Source: Cunninghamia lanceolata
Taxonomy: Eukaryota; Streptophyta; Pinopsida; Cupressales; Cupressaceae
Reading direction: 5' to 3'
Assembly (NCBI GenBank): GCA_027924645.1
Contig: BSBN01000187.1
Span: 11,612,001 to 11,676,000 of the forward strand
DNA: 64,000 nt
Shown here: in pieces, positions 33,777-44,814 of the stretch
How the letters are laid out: the number at the start of each line of letters is the position of its first letter
Position numbering within the stretch: the stretch's first letter is position 1
Notes under the pieces: model-generated
Told to the model about the DNA's origin: nothing
Seen by the model: only the letters and a program-made list of their open reading frames with translations
Databases searched by the model: none
Made by a program: the position numbers and the translations under genes

Positions 33777-36093
33777 CTAAGTGTCCTTGGGCACTTCTTC
33801 ATCATCTTGGTCCTTCTCCAAAAAATCTTCATATCTCTTCATGGTAGCTTGGACTTCATTACTGTCAAGCCCCAGTGTATTCTTGGAGATGGTAAGCACT
33901 CGGGTGATGGAATCCGTGAGGGTGTTAGGCATGCTCTTCTGCTTATTCAATATCTTTTACAGCCTATTTAGAGTTGTATGAAACTCCACCAACCTATCAA
34001 ATGAAGCCAATGTGAAGACTTGTGTTTCTACCTCTATTTGTATCAGGTTGGTGAACTCTGAAATAACTACATCTTCTAGAAGTGTTTGCTGGTTGTCATC
34101 TAACATGTGGCATGGAAGCTCATTAGAAATATCCAGAGCTTATTTTCTCCTCTTTCTAGATCTTTCTTCAAATCTTGAATCAGGCCTTCAATAATATATT
34201 TCTTGTGAATCATGGCCTCTCTATACTCCACATATTTATTTCAGTTGGGGATTACCCCATGCTCAAGCAATACTTCAACTTTGAATTCTCGTAGTTTATC
34301 CCATGAATTTAAGTCTTGTTCGACTAGCTGTATATCTTGAGAAAGGATCTCAAGTGTTTGGATGATTTTTTTCCCACTTTACCTAGGTTGTTATAAAGTT
34401 CAATGGATGACTTTATAAGATGTGAACCTTGGGCAAGTACTTTGTCAATCTAGGCATCAATTACCAGCTCCTTAGCACCAATTCTTTCAGCCTTCTAGAA
34501 AGCTTCATTATTTGTGCAAGTTTTAACAGGTTCAACCTATTTTGATGACTAAGTTATCTTCAGAAGCACTGATCTCAACTGATCTTCTTGCACCTTGAGT
34601 TCATCTTTGATTGCTTTGTCTCTGTCATATCTATCCAACAAAGCAGACAATTGTGCCAACAAATATTCTTTTGCATTTTCATGTGTCTACTTGTCAAGAT
34701 CAACAATTGTTATAGTATATTCTTCATCCTAAACTTCTATGATGCTCTTGTCAGGTGGAGGCATCGCTAGCCTAATGTATCAACAAGCACCCTAGACCAA
34801 GTCTTGGATTTTTTGGTTGCCTTTGACTTGACTGGAACTAATTGACCAAAGGCAAAATCTTTAGGTAACATAGCTTGTTTTCTTCTTTTTGACTTTTGGG
34901 TCATTATCCATGGTGGAAGGACAAATATGTCACCTCTTATTTTTGTTGTCAGAGTTTGGGAGGATGTAGGAGGAATGATATACTCTTGTGACATAGGTGG
35001 TATGGGAGGATCTTGTACTAATATAGACACAAGTGGAGTATGAGTGACAATTGGTGGAGTTTGTGTTTGTATGATAATAGGATACAAATCAACATTCACT
35101 TGGGAAGACATAGAGGACAAACACTTCTCCAACTCAAACTATGTTATTGGATCAATCATTAATATGGGAACATCAGACAAACTTGGCATAGATGAAAGAG
35201 ACCCAAAAACATTATCGACATTATCAAGAGGATGAACAAACAAAGACTAATTACCAGGTGTTGAGGGAGTTTAGTGAAAGGAATAAATTCGCACATTAGG
35301 TGATTGAGGGTTATTTGGAACAAATGGTAACTGTTGTGTACTTAATGACATGGGAGCCCTAGGAGTTTAAACATTTGAAACTAAAGGAGAGGAATAAAGA
35401 GGTGTCACCTGAGTGTATTCACCTTGAGAATTGACTTCTTGTTCTTGTAAATCCTCCTTAGTTGTCTCTTCTTCATCGATATTTGGTTGTGTAGATGTTC
35501 CTTCCTTTTATTTCCTCTTACCTTTGTCTCCTATTTTAAAAACAAACTTCAGCCTTTTGTCACTAGCAGGAGTATCTTCTTTATTCTTTGTCCTTAGTTC
35601 TTCTCTTCTTCCTAAAGGTCCATCTATCTATTCCTCCTTTGAGCTTATTTTGAAAGGTTTCAAATTTATACCTTTCTTTTGTAGCGAAACATTTGTATTA
35701 ACAAGAATTTTCTAGAATCTTTCTCTTATTAAGACCATCTCCTTTTGCGACCATTGGATTGCAAGAAGAGGAGTATCGGCAATCTTGTTGCCCATATACA
35801 TAGCTTCAACTATATCACCTTCATCCTACATATCCTCTGAAACATCATCCAATTGAAAATTTCTCACCTGGTCCAAAGAGAGACGCCTATAGTCCATCCT
35901 CCTTACATCTTCATCAGTTTGGCATTTAGCCCAAACATCTTCAGCCTTATAGACATGAATGTAATTACCTTTTAGTTTATCCTTCATTCCTATATAATCA
36001 AAATCAATCCTTTTCCTGTATCTCTTCAAGGTAATCCACTATTGTTATGTCTCCATGGCTTTGGATTTAGGAGTGGTAGAAATACCATATCTA
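33777..36093 (-). pseudogene. orphan large ORF, 3' half (C-terminal), unrecognised
   Basis: Continuation, after the Copia-3 insertion, of the minus-strand frame that begins near 45950. Readable segments: MKDKLKGNYIHVYKAEDVWA (36029-35826 segment) and a stretch with KRLKFVFKIGDKGK. A Pro/Ser/Thr-rich linker follows (35150-34980; TPPIVTHTPLVSILVQDPPI). Next comes a basic block (34930-34770; PPWIMTQKSKRRKQAMLPKD), then a strongly decayed region. The last open segment ends ...DQDDEEVPKDT at TAG 33777-33779. Many stops occur in or near frame, many at probable Gln positions. No element enzyme motif (DSG, YVDD, DDE, HHCC) is present. Function unknown. By position it could be the extra ORF that some Tat/Ogre-type elements carry (inference). 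Confidence 0.55.
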
Positions 36094-37714
36094 TGTTGCA
36101 AGTATGTGCTAATCGGTGTTGTCATTGATGTCAACATGTTTGTGTTGTCGTTGGTGTCAACTATGTCTTCTGATGTTGTTGTTGTTGTTTGATTAAGTTG
36201 TGTTAAAGTGATCTAAATTCCTTGTAGAGGTACTAATGATGTTAGTAGATTGTTCCTATTGTTGAGTTTCCAGTGCTTTTGAGAAAATTTGATTAATACT
36301 GGAAATAGTTTGTTGAAGAGTCTTCTGGCTTACATAATATTGTTCGAGTCTTTGCTTTGCATTTCTTCTATGTTAGAGATCTGAGTGTGTGGTTTGGATA
36401 TGTTGTCAAGAAGTGTTTGAAGATGCTAAATCTAGAATTTGGTACTCCAGATTGTTGTACAATGAAAGTTATGTTCACTAATTTGAGAATAATATTTGAC
36501 AGTGTTTCCGAGTTGTGTAGAGGTGTCTGGGAGAAAGTATTTTTATCTACATTCCTCTGCAAAAAGGTTTTAGGTGCTACATTTCTAGATATGTGTTCAT
36601 AAGGATCTTACCTATCTTCCATCCAAGAGGTTAGTGATTTGGTACTCTGAAAAGCAATTTATTGTGTGGCAGAGTTTGGCAGTGTTGTTGTGTTCAGGTG
36701 AAAATTGTTGTGTTCAAGTGAAAGTTGTTGTGTTCAGGTGAAAGTTGTTGTGGATGAATTTGTTGGTTTCTAGGTGACTTCAAGATGTTCATGGATGTTT
36801 CAAGATTGTGTTAAATCCTTGTGTATAGTTTACAAGTTATTTTTGCGATTGTAGAAGCATGTGATCAAGAATTCTTTATGTTACACTATTTGGCCAACCT
36901 TAAATGTCTGTGTTGATTGAGGAGTTGATTTGTTGATTATGTGAGTGTTGTGTAGTGTACCTGGATAGATTTGGGTTGAGATAAGGCATAGAGTAGTTTT
37001 CCTTCATTCCCTTCTGCCATGGAATGTTTAGGTCCAAACCTAATTCAAATATTGTGTGTTTACTGACCTTGGAGATTGTGTCACCGACCTTGAAGAATGT
37101 TTCAGGGGAAATGATGGTATAAATAACTATCAAGGATTCATGGATGCATGTGTGTGAATAGGGGATATGATGTGGTGATGCAAATTTGATAAGGGCACTA
37201 AGGGCTTTCATGTGTTAGGCTACCAGATGCAGTGAGTAGAAGGTGTCTACAATTTTTGGTGATGCTACGAAGGTGTTGTGTATGTTGTGGTGTATATTAA
37301 GCTTCATTTGAACTAAATTCCATGCATAGGTTAGATGCAATCATATTAGTTCAAAGCATGGTAGTGAGCCATTCTTATCTTCTTTCTTTCTTTCTCAGTG
37401 AGCAATGAGTCCCCTGTAGTGAGCATTCTCTTTATGGCTGTGAGCCTTTGTAATTCTATATTGTTACTACATTATATTGTGAGCTAATCCTCACCGTGGT
37501 TTTTCCCTTTAAGGGTTTTCCACCTAAAAATTTGGTGTTCTCTTGTGCATGGTGTTGATGTGTTTAAGTTTCTGTTATCTACTTTTAATGTTTAAACTTC
37601 ATAACAGATTAAGGGTTTAAGTGAATTGATGTCAATGTGATTATGTTTATGAGGGTTTGAAGTTTTTTATACAACTAATTCAGCACCCCTCTCAGTTGTC
37701 TTGTGCCTTCAACA
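36094..37714 (+). repeat. Copia-3 5' LTR
   Basis: TGTTGCAAGTATGTGC to GCCTTCAACA. It contains three 20-bp tandem units (36691-36750, tgttcaggtgaaagttgttg type), TATAAATA at 37118-37125, and a CACCGTGGTTTTTCCC block near 37490 that is deleted from the 3' LTR. Confidence 0.95.
37118..37125 (+). promoter_or_regulatory. TATA box of Copia-3 5' LTR
   Basis: TATAAATA in GATGGTATAAATAACT. Same site in the 3' LTR at 44337-44344. Confidence 0.5.
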
Positions 37715-37716
37715 AT

Positions 37717-37728
37717 TGGTATTAGAGT
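37717..37728 (+). other. Copia-3 primer binding site (decayed)
   Basis: TGGTATTAGAGT, the tRNA-Met site with two C-to-T changes, two bases after the 5' LTR. Confidence 0.8.
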
Positions 37729-37772
37729 GAGGTTCCTTTGAAGAAAGCTTAATAGCTTGAGGTAGATTCGGG

Positions 37773-38699
37773 ATGGTGCACAAGAAATATACTCCCTTGT
37801 TTGATGGATCAGATTATGCACTCTAGAAGGTAAGGATGGAAGCCTTTCTAATTTCTCTTGGTTATGAGGTCTGGAAATGTGTCAAGTCTAATTACACTGT
37901 ACCCAAGAATGGTGTAAATACTGAACATGAAATCAAAGCTACTGAAATAGACGATAAGGCAAAACATGCTCTCTTAAGTGGACTTACTAATTCTGAGCTA
38001 GTGAAAGTTGTGAATTTGAAAATTGCTAATGAGATTTGGAAAAGGTTGGAAAGTGTCTATGAAGGAGATGAGAAGGTTAATTAGGATCAAATGCAGAATT
38101 TGAAGCTCACTTATGAGGCCATGCATATGTTTGAAGATGAAAACATTAAAAGCTACTTACAGAAGGTGGATGAAGTTGTCAATGGCATCAAGGGACTTGG
38201 TGGAAATATAGATGATAAATAAGTAATATTGAAGATACTGAGAACTCTTCCTAAAGCTTACAATCATAAGGTTTCTACTATTGAAGAATTACAAAACTTG
38301 AGTAAATTTACCAAAGATCAGTTGCTTAGCACACTAACTACTTTTGAAATAAGAGAGTTTGGCACATCTAGTGGAACTGCAAAAGATGAGACTACTTTTA
38401 AAGTTGGTAAAACAGAGAAGATTGTTGAATTAGAACTGGAAGACTTTGATGAAGTGGAAGCCAAATTTGTGAGAAGGATGCAAAAGGGTACTGGTAAGTT
38501 CAGTGGTAAGTTACCTTTTAAATGTTTCAGTTGTGGAAAAATTGGTTATTATGCTTCAAGCTGTCCAGATAGAGCTCTGAGAATTAAGAATAAGGAAAAT
38601 AGAGGAAGGATGCTCAAGAAAAATTACTATGCAAGCATTTTAGATGATGAATCTAATTTTGAGGATATAATGATGATGAATGCCTATTTATTGCCATAA
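37773..38699 (+). pseudogene. Copia-3 gag
   Basis: ATG at 37773 (MVHKKYTPLFDGSDYAL), first stop near 37824, then open frame 37836-38084 (UBN2-like: ALLSGLTNSELVKVVNLKIA, ...RLESVYEGDEKV), stops near 38082 and 38219, and an open segment 38229-38699. That segment ends in a zinc knuckle CFSCGKIGYYASSC (about 38523-38564), in which the His ligand is Tyr (CAT to TAT), so the knuckle is broken. A frameshift at about 38660 separates gag from protease. The stop near 37824 fits a Trp codon by comparison with Copia-2 (inference). Confidence 0.92.
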
Positions 38700-41600
38700 G
38701 AGATGAAACTGGTTCTGTTAACTCTAGAAGCTGTGTGAAGGAAAAGAATCTGGAAGCATGTACTAACCCTAAAGGCATTGTGATATTTGATTTTCATGCT
38801 AGGAGTGAAAAGGATGACTGGGTCAATGACAGTGGATGCTCAAATCATATGATAGGTGATAAGAGTAATTTTATTAAACTTGAAAAATTTGATGGTGGAG
38901 TAGTTAGGTTTGGTGGTGATGAAGTTGCTAAGATTTGTGGAAAAGGTTCAATCAGTTTTGATGGAAAGCATAACATTGATGATGTTCTTTATGTCAAAGG
39001 TTTAAAGCAAAATCTCTTGAGTGTTGGATAGATGTGTAGCAAGGGTTACAATCTTATGTTTTAGAATGATGGATGTGAGATTAGAAAAAGCTCCAGAACA
39101 GTAATTGCTGCTGGAAAGAAGATAGATGGAAATGTTTATCATCTCAAAGGTGGTGTTAGTTATTGCCTTATGACTTAGAATAGTGGGAGTTGGCTATGGC
39201 ATAGGAGATCGTGTCACATCAACTTTCATAGCCTAGTAAGGATAAGTTCAATCCAATCTGTGAGAGATCTACCAAAGTTAATAAAGCCTATTATTGCTAT
39301 CTGTAAGGAATGTCAGTTTGGAAAGCTAACAAGAAGAAGCTTCAAAAGCAAGGATCAATCATCTATTGGACTATTGGAGTTAGTGCATACAGACCTATGT
39401 GGTCCTACAGGAGTAAGGAGTTTTCAAGGTGACAGGTTTTTCATGTTATTTATTGATGATTTCTCTAGAATGACTTGGGTCACTTTTCATAAGGAAAAAT
39501 CTGAAGCCCTAGATAAGTTGAAAGCTTTTAAAGCAATGGTTGAAAATGATTTGGACATGAAAATAAAATGTTTGAGGTCTGAAATATGTGGAGAGCTTAC
39601 TTCTAATGAGTTTAACATGGTTTGTGAGAATCATGGGATAAAGAGGCATCTATCTGCTCCTAGAACTCCTCAGCAGAATGGAGTGGTTGAAAGGAAGAAC
39701 ATGACTATTCAAGAAGTTGCAAGGACAATGATAAAGGAAGAAAATCTACCAGAATTCTACTGGAGAGAAGCAATTCATACTGTTGTCTACATACAGAATA
39801 GAGTACAGGTGAAAGAAAATGACACAAAGACTCCCTATGAGCTACGATATGGAAGGATTCCCACTGCTAAATATTTTAAAGTTTTTGGAAGCAAATGTTA
39901 TATAAGAAGAGATGAAGAACTAGGAAAGTTTGATGCAAGATGTGATGAAGGTATTTTCCTTGGATACTCTAACAAAAACAAAGCTTATCGTTGCTATGAT
40001 AAGAGGCTAAGAAAGATTGTTGAAAGTGCTAATGTTAAGGTTGATGAAAATATATAGAAGTTTTCAGAGATTAATGGATATGAATTAGATGAGTCTTCTT
40101 GTGGAGAAAAAGAAGAAACTAAAGATAAAGTAGCACAGACTGAAGAACAAGAAGCTCTAGAAAGAGAAGTACAAGTTGAAGAATAAGAAGCTCCGGAAAA
40201 AGTTACTCAAACTCATAAATATGTGCAGAGGAATCACACTAAAGATCAGATCATTAGTGATAAGAGCAAAGGTGTATTGACAAGAAGCAGAGCTGCTAAA
40301 GAATAGGTAAATCTATATTTACTTTCCAAAGTTGAACCTAAAATAGTGGTTGAGGCATGCAAGGATGAGTATTAGATCAAGGCTATGGAAGAAGAACTAA
40401 TGTAGATGGAGAAGAATTAGACTTGGGAACTTGTCCCAAGATAAGAGAATAAGAATGTGATTGGAACTAAATGGGTATACAGGAACAAGTTGAATGAGAA
40501 TGGAGAAGTGATAAGGAATAAGGCAAGACTTGTGTGTAAGGGTACTCACAAGTGGAAGGAATAGACTATGAGGAAGCTTTTACCCCAGTGGCAAGAATTG
40601 AGGCTATTAGGTTGTTTCTGGCTTATGTAGCACATAAGGATTTTGAAGTATATCAAATGGATGTGAAGTCTACTTTTTTGAATGGTGAGTTGGAAGAGGA
40701 AATATACATAGAGCAATCAGATGGATTTCAGTTGTCAAACAAACCAGATATGGTATACAAATTGCAAAAGGCTTTGTATGGATTGAAGCAAGCTCCCAAA
40801 GCTTGGTATGCAAGGTTAGATAGGTGTTTGTTGCAGCAAGGATTCAATAAAGGGTCTACATATAGTAATTTGTACATCAAGGTAAGCAAGGATCAAATCC
40901 TGATTGTTGAGGTCTATGTGGATGACATAATCTTTGGTGGAAATGAAGGTATGTGTAAGGACTTTGCAAATGAAATGCAAAAAGAATTTGAGATGTCATT
41001 GTGTGGAGAGATGAACTTCTTCCTTGGGCTGCAAATTAATCAGATAGATGAGGGTATTTTCATTTCACAATCAAAGTATGTCAAGGAACTATTAAAGAAG
41101 TTTGGAATGGCAAATTCTAAACTAGTTTGTACCTCCATGACAACTGGTTGCAAGCTGAGAAAGAATGATGAATCCCCTAAGGCTGATAAGAGCAAATATA
41201 TATCAATGATTCAAGGACTATTATACCTAATTGCTACCAGACCAGATATCATACATGCAATATGTCTCGTGGCAAGATTTCAAGAAGATCTTAGAGAGTC
41301 ACATGTCAAAGTAGTGAAAAAGATATTTAAGTATTTGAAGGGCACTTCGGATCCTGGTTTGTGATATCCTAAGAACAATGACTTTACCCTAAGTGCCTAC
41401 ATAGATGCAAATTGGCCCGGATGTGTAGATGACATGAAGAGTAGAAGTGGTGGTGCATTATTTCTTGGAGATAGAGTTGTATCATGGCTAAGCAAGAAGT
41501 AGGATTTAGTGTATTTATCTACTGTAGAGGCAAAGTACATTGCTGCAGCATCTTGTTGTACACAAGTGTTATGGATGAGAGAAATCTTGAAGGATATCAA

Positions 41601-41868
41601 AGTTGAGTATGATGATCCAATTCCTATCTTCTATGACAATACCAGTGCTATTAACATTTCAAAAAAACCAGTGATGCATTCAAGGACAAAGCATATTTCA
41701 ATTAGGTATCACTTTCTGAGAGAGAAGGTTGTAGAGAATGAAGTGAAGCTGGAGTATGTGCCTACAAAGGATCAAGTTGCTGACATATTCGTTAAGACTC
41801 TTCCTATGGATATATTTGAGTATATCTAGGAGAAGTTAGGGGTTATTTCCACTCCTTCTTTGAACTAG
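38700..41868 (+). pseudogene. Copia-3 pol: protease, integrase, RT, RNase H
   Basis: Protease: DDWVNDSGCSNHM near 38815-38855. Integrase zinc region: WHRRSCH ... CKEC (about 39199-39310). The integrase core is open from 39260 to 40057, with first Asp (HTDLCG, about 39392) and Glu (VERKN, about 39689). The second catalytic Asp, 36 codons before that Glu, is Glu (RSEICG, codon GAA at 39581-39583). A decayed linker with stops follows (40055-40400). RT: a one-base loss near 40535 shifts frame, then 40552-41364 is a clean 270-residue frame with [27 protein letters not shown] and catalytic YVDD at 40915-40926. RNase H: YIDANWPG (second acidic residue changed), STVEAKYIAA, YDNTSAI, and tail VADIFVKTLP ending at TAG 41866-41868. 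RT is the best-preserved domain in the window. Confidence 0.94.
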
Positions 41869-42196
41869 ATGCATAAGGAAATGCATCAGTCCAGTGGATT
41901 TCAATAGTCATTATTTTCTAGACTGATGTTAGAGGGTACCTCTCAGGGGGAGTAGGTAATGGTATTGGTGATTGTTGTAGTCAGGGGAAGTAAGAGTTGG
42001 TATAGATCAGTGTGTACTTCTAAGGGGAGTATTCAAAGTAGTTGAGAACAATGCAAGTGTGTGCAGTATCATAATCAGGGGGAGAAAGCTTGAGAAAGAT
42101 GTGTCACCCTTTGCCATTGATGTCAAATGGGGGAGAGTTCATGTGAAAAATGAAGGGAGAGAAAGAGAGTAAGATGTGTGATCTATGAGAACAAAA

Positions 42197-43228
42197 TGAA
42201 GATTAAAATGAATCAAATGCAAAAACACAAACGATTATACCTTCCTTTTGACTCAAAAATCCAAGAGGGAAGGAGATGCACCCACGAGCTCCTCAGATTT
42301 TACCCAAGACTAGAATGTATGTGGATTGCTTAATGCTTTTCAACACAATAGGATGAGAGACAAGTGGATTCAGATAGAGATTGAGATGGGGATGAGGGAT
42401 AATTTTGACATTATGATAGTATGATGAAGGAGAGTGTGGAGAGATTTTGGCAGAGGTTTGACACAAGATGAAGTCCCCCCTAATGGCTTAGAGAAGGGTC
42501 TCATTTATAGAGTTTTTGAAATGAGGATGGAGGGAGAGGATTAAAAGATGAGATCAAGGTTTAGGAATAAAAGTAAATATTTTATTCATTTTGGGGAAAG
42601 GGGTTATTAAATGAGCATGGGTGTGAGAGATTATTTATGAATTAAAGATTCATATGGGGGAATGTGAAATGAATTAAGAATTCATTTGGGGATAAGAGGT
42701 AATAAATGAGTATGGGTGAGGGGTTTGTAAGAGAAGTAAATGTGATGTGTGATATGTTTTAATTTTTTATTTGGAGGATGTGGGGAAGGGTGTTAAACTA
42801 GGTTTGACCACCCAAATGAGAGGTTAGGATTAATTAATCATAGGTTTTATTTAATTAATCCTAGGGCTAGGATGAGGTAGGCTAGGGTAGGAAATTAAAT
42901 AATAGCTATTTAATTGTCTAGGGTAGGGATAGGTCAATTAATAGGATGAATTAATTAGTTAGCATGGTTTTAACTAATTAATTGGATTTAGTGAAAAAGG
43001 GGAAATTGATTTAATAAATATTACATATTTATTAAATCAATTGGCTAAGGTTTGGACTATTGAATTAATGAAATTAATTCAATTTTAGGGATAAAATGGT
43101 GTAAATTTGGAAAATGAAAGGGGTAATTAATTAAATAAAAATTTAATTAATTGGTTAGAAGGGAAATCGGTGTGATTAGGGATGTATGGAGTCAGTTAGA
43201 TGGTAGAAGACATTTTTAGGTGTCTACA
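42197..43228 (-). mobile_element. lone LTR-like insertion inside Copia-3, related to the giant element's LTRs
   Basis: Plus-strand start TGAAGATTAAAATG and end GGTGTCTACA mirror the two giant-element LTRs (TGAAGAT...TGTCTACA). The middle is rich in AATTAATT palindromes. The Copia-2 3' region shows that uninterrupted Copia-3-like sequence would continue across this point. No clean TSD is seen: right flank atatg, nearest left candidates ctatg or atgtg. It could be a solo LTR or a truncated copy. Length is 1,032 bp if the ends are right. Confidence 0.65.
42825..43152. repeat. six consecutive AT-rich perfect hairpins
   Basis: Arms (left/right): 42825-42837/42851-42863 (13 bp); 42893-42901/42907-42915 (9 bp); 42949-42961/42971-42983 (13 bp); 43004-43020/43026-43042 (17 bp); 43059-43069/43073-43083 (11 bp); 43125-43136/43141-43152 (12 bp). 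All are perfect complements and are separated by G-rich spacers such as ctagggtaggg. Confidence 0.85.
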
Positions 43229-43312
43229 ATATGTATAAAATAAAGGGAGAGAGTGAGATTGGTATAGAGTTTGTCATGATGGTTTTTCACATCATATGTT
43301 ACCATCAATGAC

Positions 43313-43324
43313 AAAGGGGGAGAT
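43313..43324 (+). other. Copia-3 polypurine tract
   Basis: AAAGGGGGAGAT abuts the 3' LTR. Similar tracts lie near 41947, 42074 and 42127. Confidence 0.85.
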
Positions 43325-44814
43325 TGTTGCAAGTATGCACTAATCAGTGTTGTCATTGATGTCAACATATTTGTGTTGTCATTGGTGTCAATTGTGTCTT
43401 CTGACGTTGCTATTGTTGTTTGATTAAGTTATTGTGTTAAAGTGATCTAAATGTCTTGTTGAGGTACTAATGATGTTAGTAGATTGTTCCTTTTGCTAAT
43501 TTTCCAAGTGCTTTTGAGAAAATTTGATTAATACTGGAAATAGTGTGTTGAAGAGTCTTCAGGCTTACATAATACTATTCAAGTCTTTGCTCCACATTTC
43601 TTCTGTGTTGGATATCTGAGTGTGTAGTTTGGATATGTTGTCAAGAAGTGTTTGAAGATGCTAAATCTAGAATTTGGTGCTTCAGATTTCTATACAGTGT
43701 TCAAGTTATGTTCACTAGTTTGAGAACAATATTTGACAGTGTTTCTGAGTTGTGCAGAGGTGTCTGCGAGAAAGTATTTTTCTCCACATTCCTCCACATA
43801 AAGGTTTTAGGTGCTACAATTATGGATATGTGTTCATAAAGATCTTACCTATCTTCCATCCAAAAGGTTTGTAATTTGGTGCTCCGGAAAGCAATTTATT
43901 ATGTGGCAGAGTTCGACAATGTTGTTGTGTTCAGGTGAAAGCTGTTATGTTTAGGTGAAAGTTGTTATGGATAAATTTGTTGGTTTCTAAATGACTTCAA
44001 GATGTTTGTGTATGCTTCTAGATTGTGTTAAATCCATGTGTATGGTCTGCAAGTTATGGTTGTGATTGTAGAAGCATGCGATCAAGAATTCCTTATGTTT
44101 ACACTATTTGAATGACCTTGAATGTTTGCACTAATTGAGGAGTTGATTTGGTGATTATGTGAGTGTTGTGTAGCATGCATGGATAGATTTGGGTCTAATC
44201 TAAGGCATAAAGTGGTTTTCCTTCATTCCCTTGTGTCGTGGAATGTTTAGGTCTAGACCTAATTCAAATATTATGTGTTTGCTGACCTTGGAGATTGTGT
44301 TGCCGACCTTGAAGATTGTTTCAAGGGCAATGATGGTATAAATAAGTGTCAAGGATTCATGGATGCATGTGTGTGAATAAGGGATATGATGTGGTGATGT
44401 GAATTTGATCAAGGCAGCAAGGGCTTTCATGTGTTAGGCTCCAAATGTAGTGAGCGGATGGTGTCTAGAATTTTTAGTGATGCTGCAAAGGTGTTGTGTA
44501 TGTTGTGGTGTATATTGAGCTTCATTGGAACTGAATCCCATGCGTAGGTCAGATGCAATCATATTAGTTTAGAGTATGGCATTGATCCATTCTTATCTTC
44601 TTTATTTCTTTCTCAGAGGGCAGTGAATATAGTGTTCTCTTGTGCATGGTGTTGATGTGTTTAAGTTTTTTTATCTACTTTTAATGTTTAAACTTCATAA
44701 CAAATTAAGGGTTTAAGTGAATTGATGTGAATATGATTATGTTTATGAGGTCTTGAAGTTTTTGAAATAATTGATTCACCTACCCCCCCTCTCAGTTGTC
44801 TTGTGCCTTCAACA
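43325..44814 (+). repeat. Copia-3 3' LTR (with internal deletion)
   Basis: Starts TGTTGCAAGTATGCAC and ends GCCTTCAACA. It is about 131 bp shorter than the 5' LTR, mainly from a deletion near 44625 that removes the CACCGTGG block. It has only two 20-bp tandem units (43928-43967). Confidence 0.93.

Larger units (their letters stand above)
36094..44814 (+). mobile_element. Copia-3: full-length Ty1/copia retrotransposon, inactive, with an inner LTR-like insertion
   Basis: 8,721 bp, LTRs 36094-37714 (1,621 bp) and 43325-44814 (1,490 bp). TSD atcta lies at 36089-36093 and 44815-44819. Gag-pol runs 37773-41868. A 1.03 kb insertion related to the giant element's LTR (42197-43228) lies in the 3' untranslated region. 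It disrupts the large minus-strand orphan frame, so it inserted after that frame existed. Related to Copia-2 but with longer LTRs. Confidence 0.95.
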
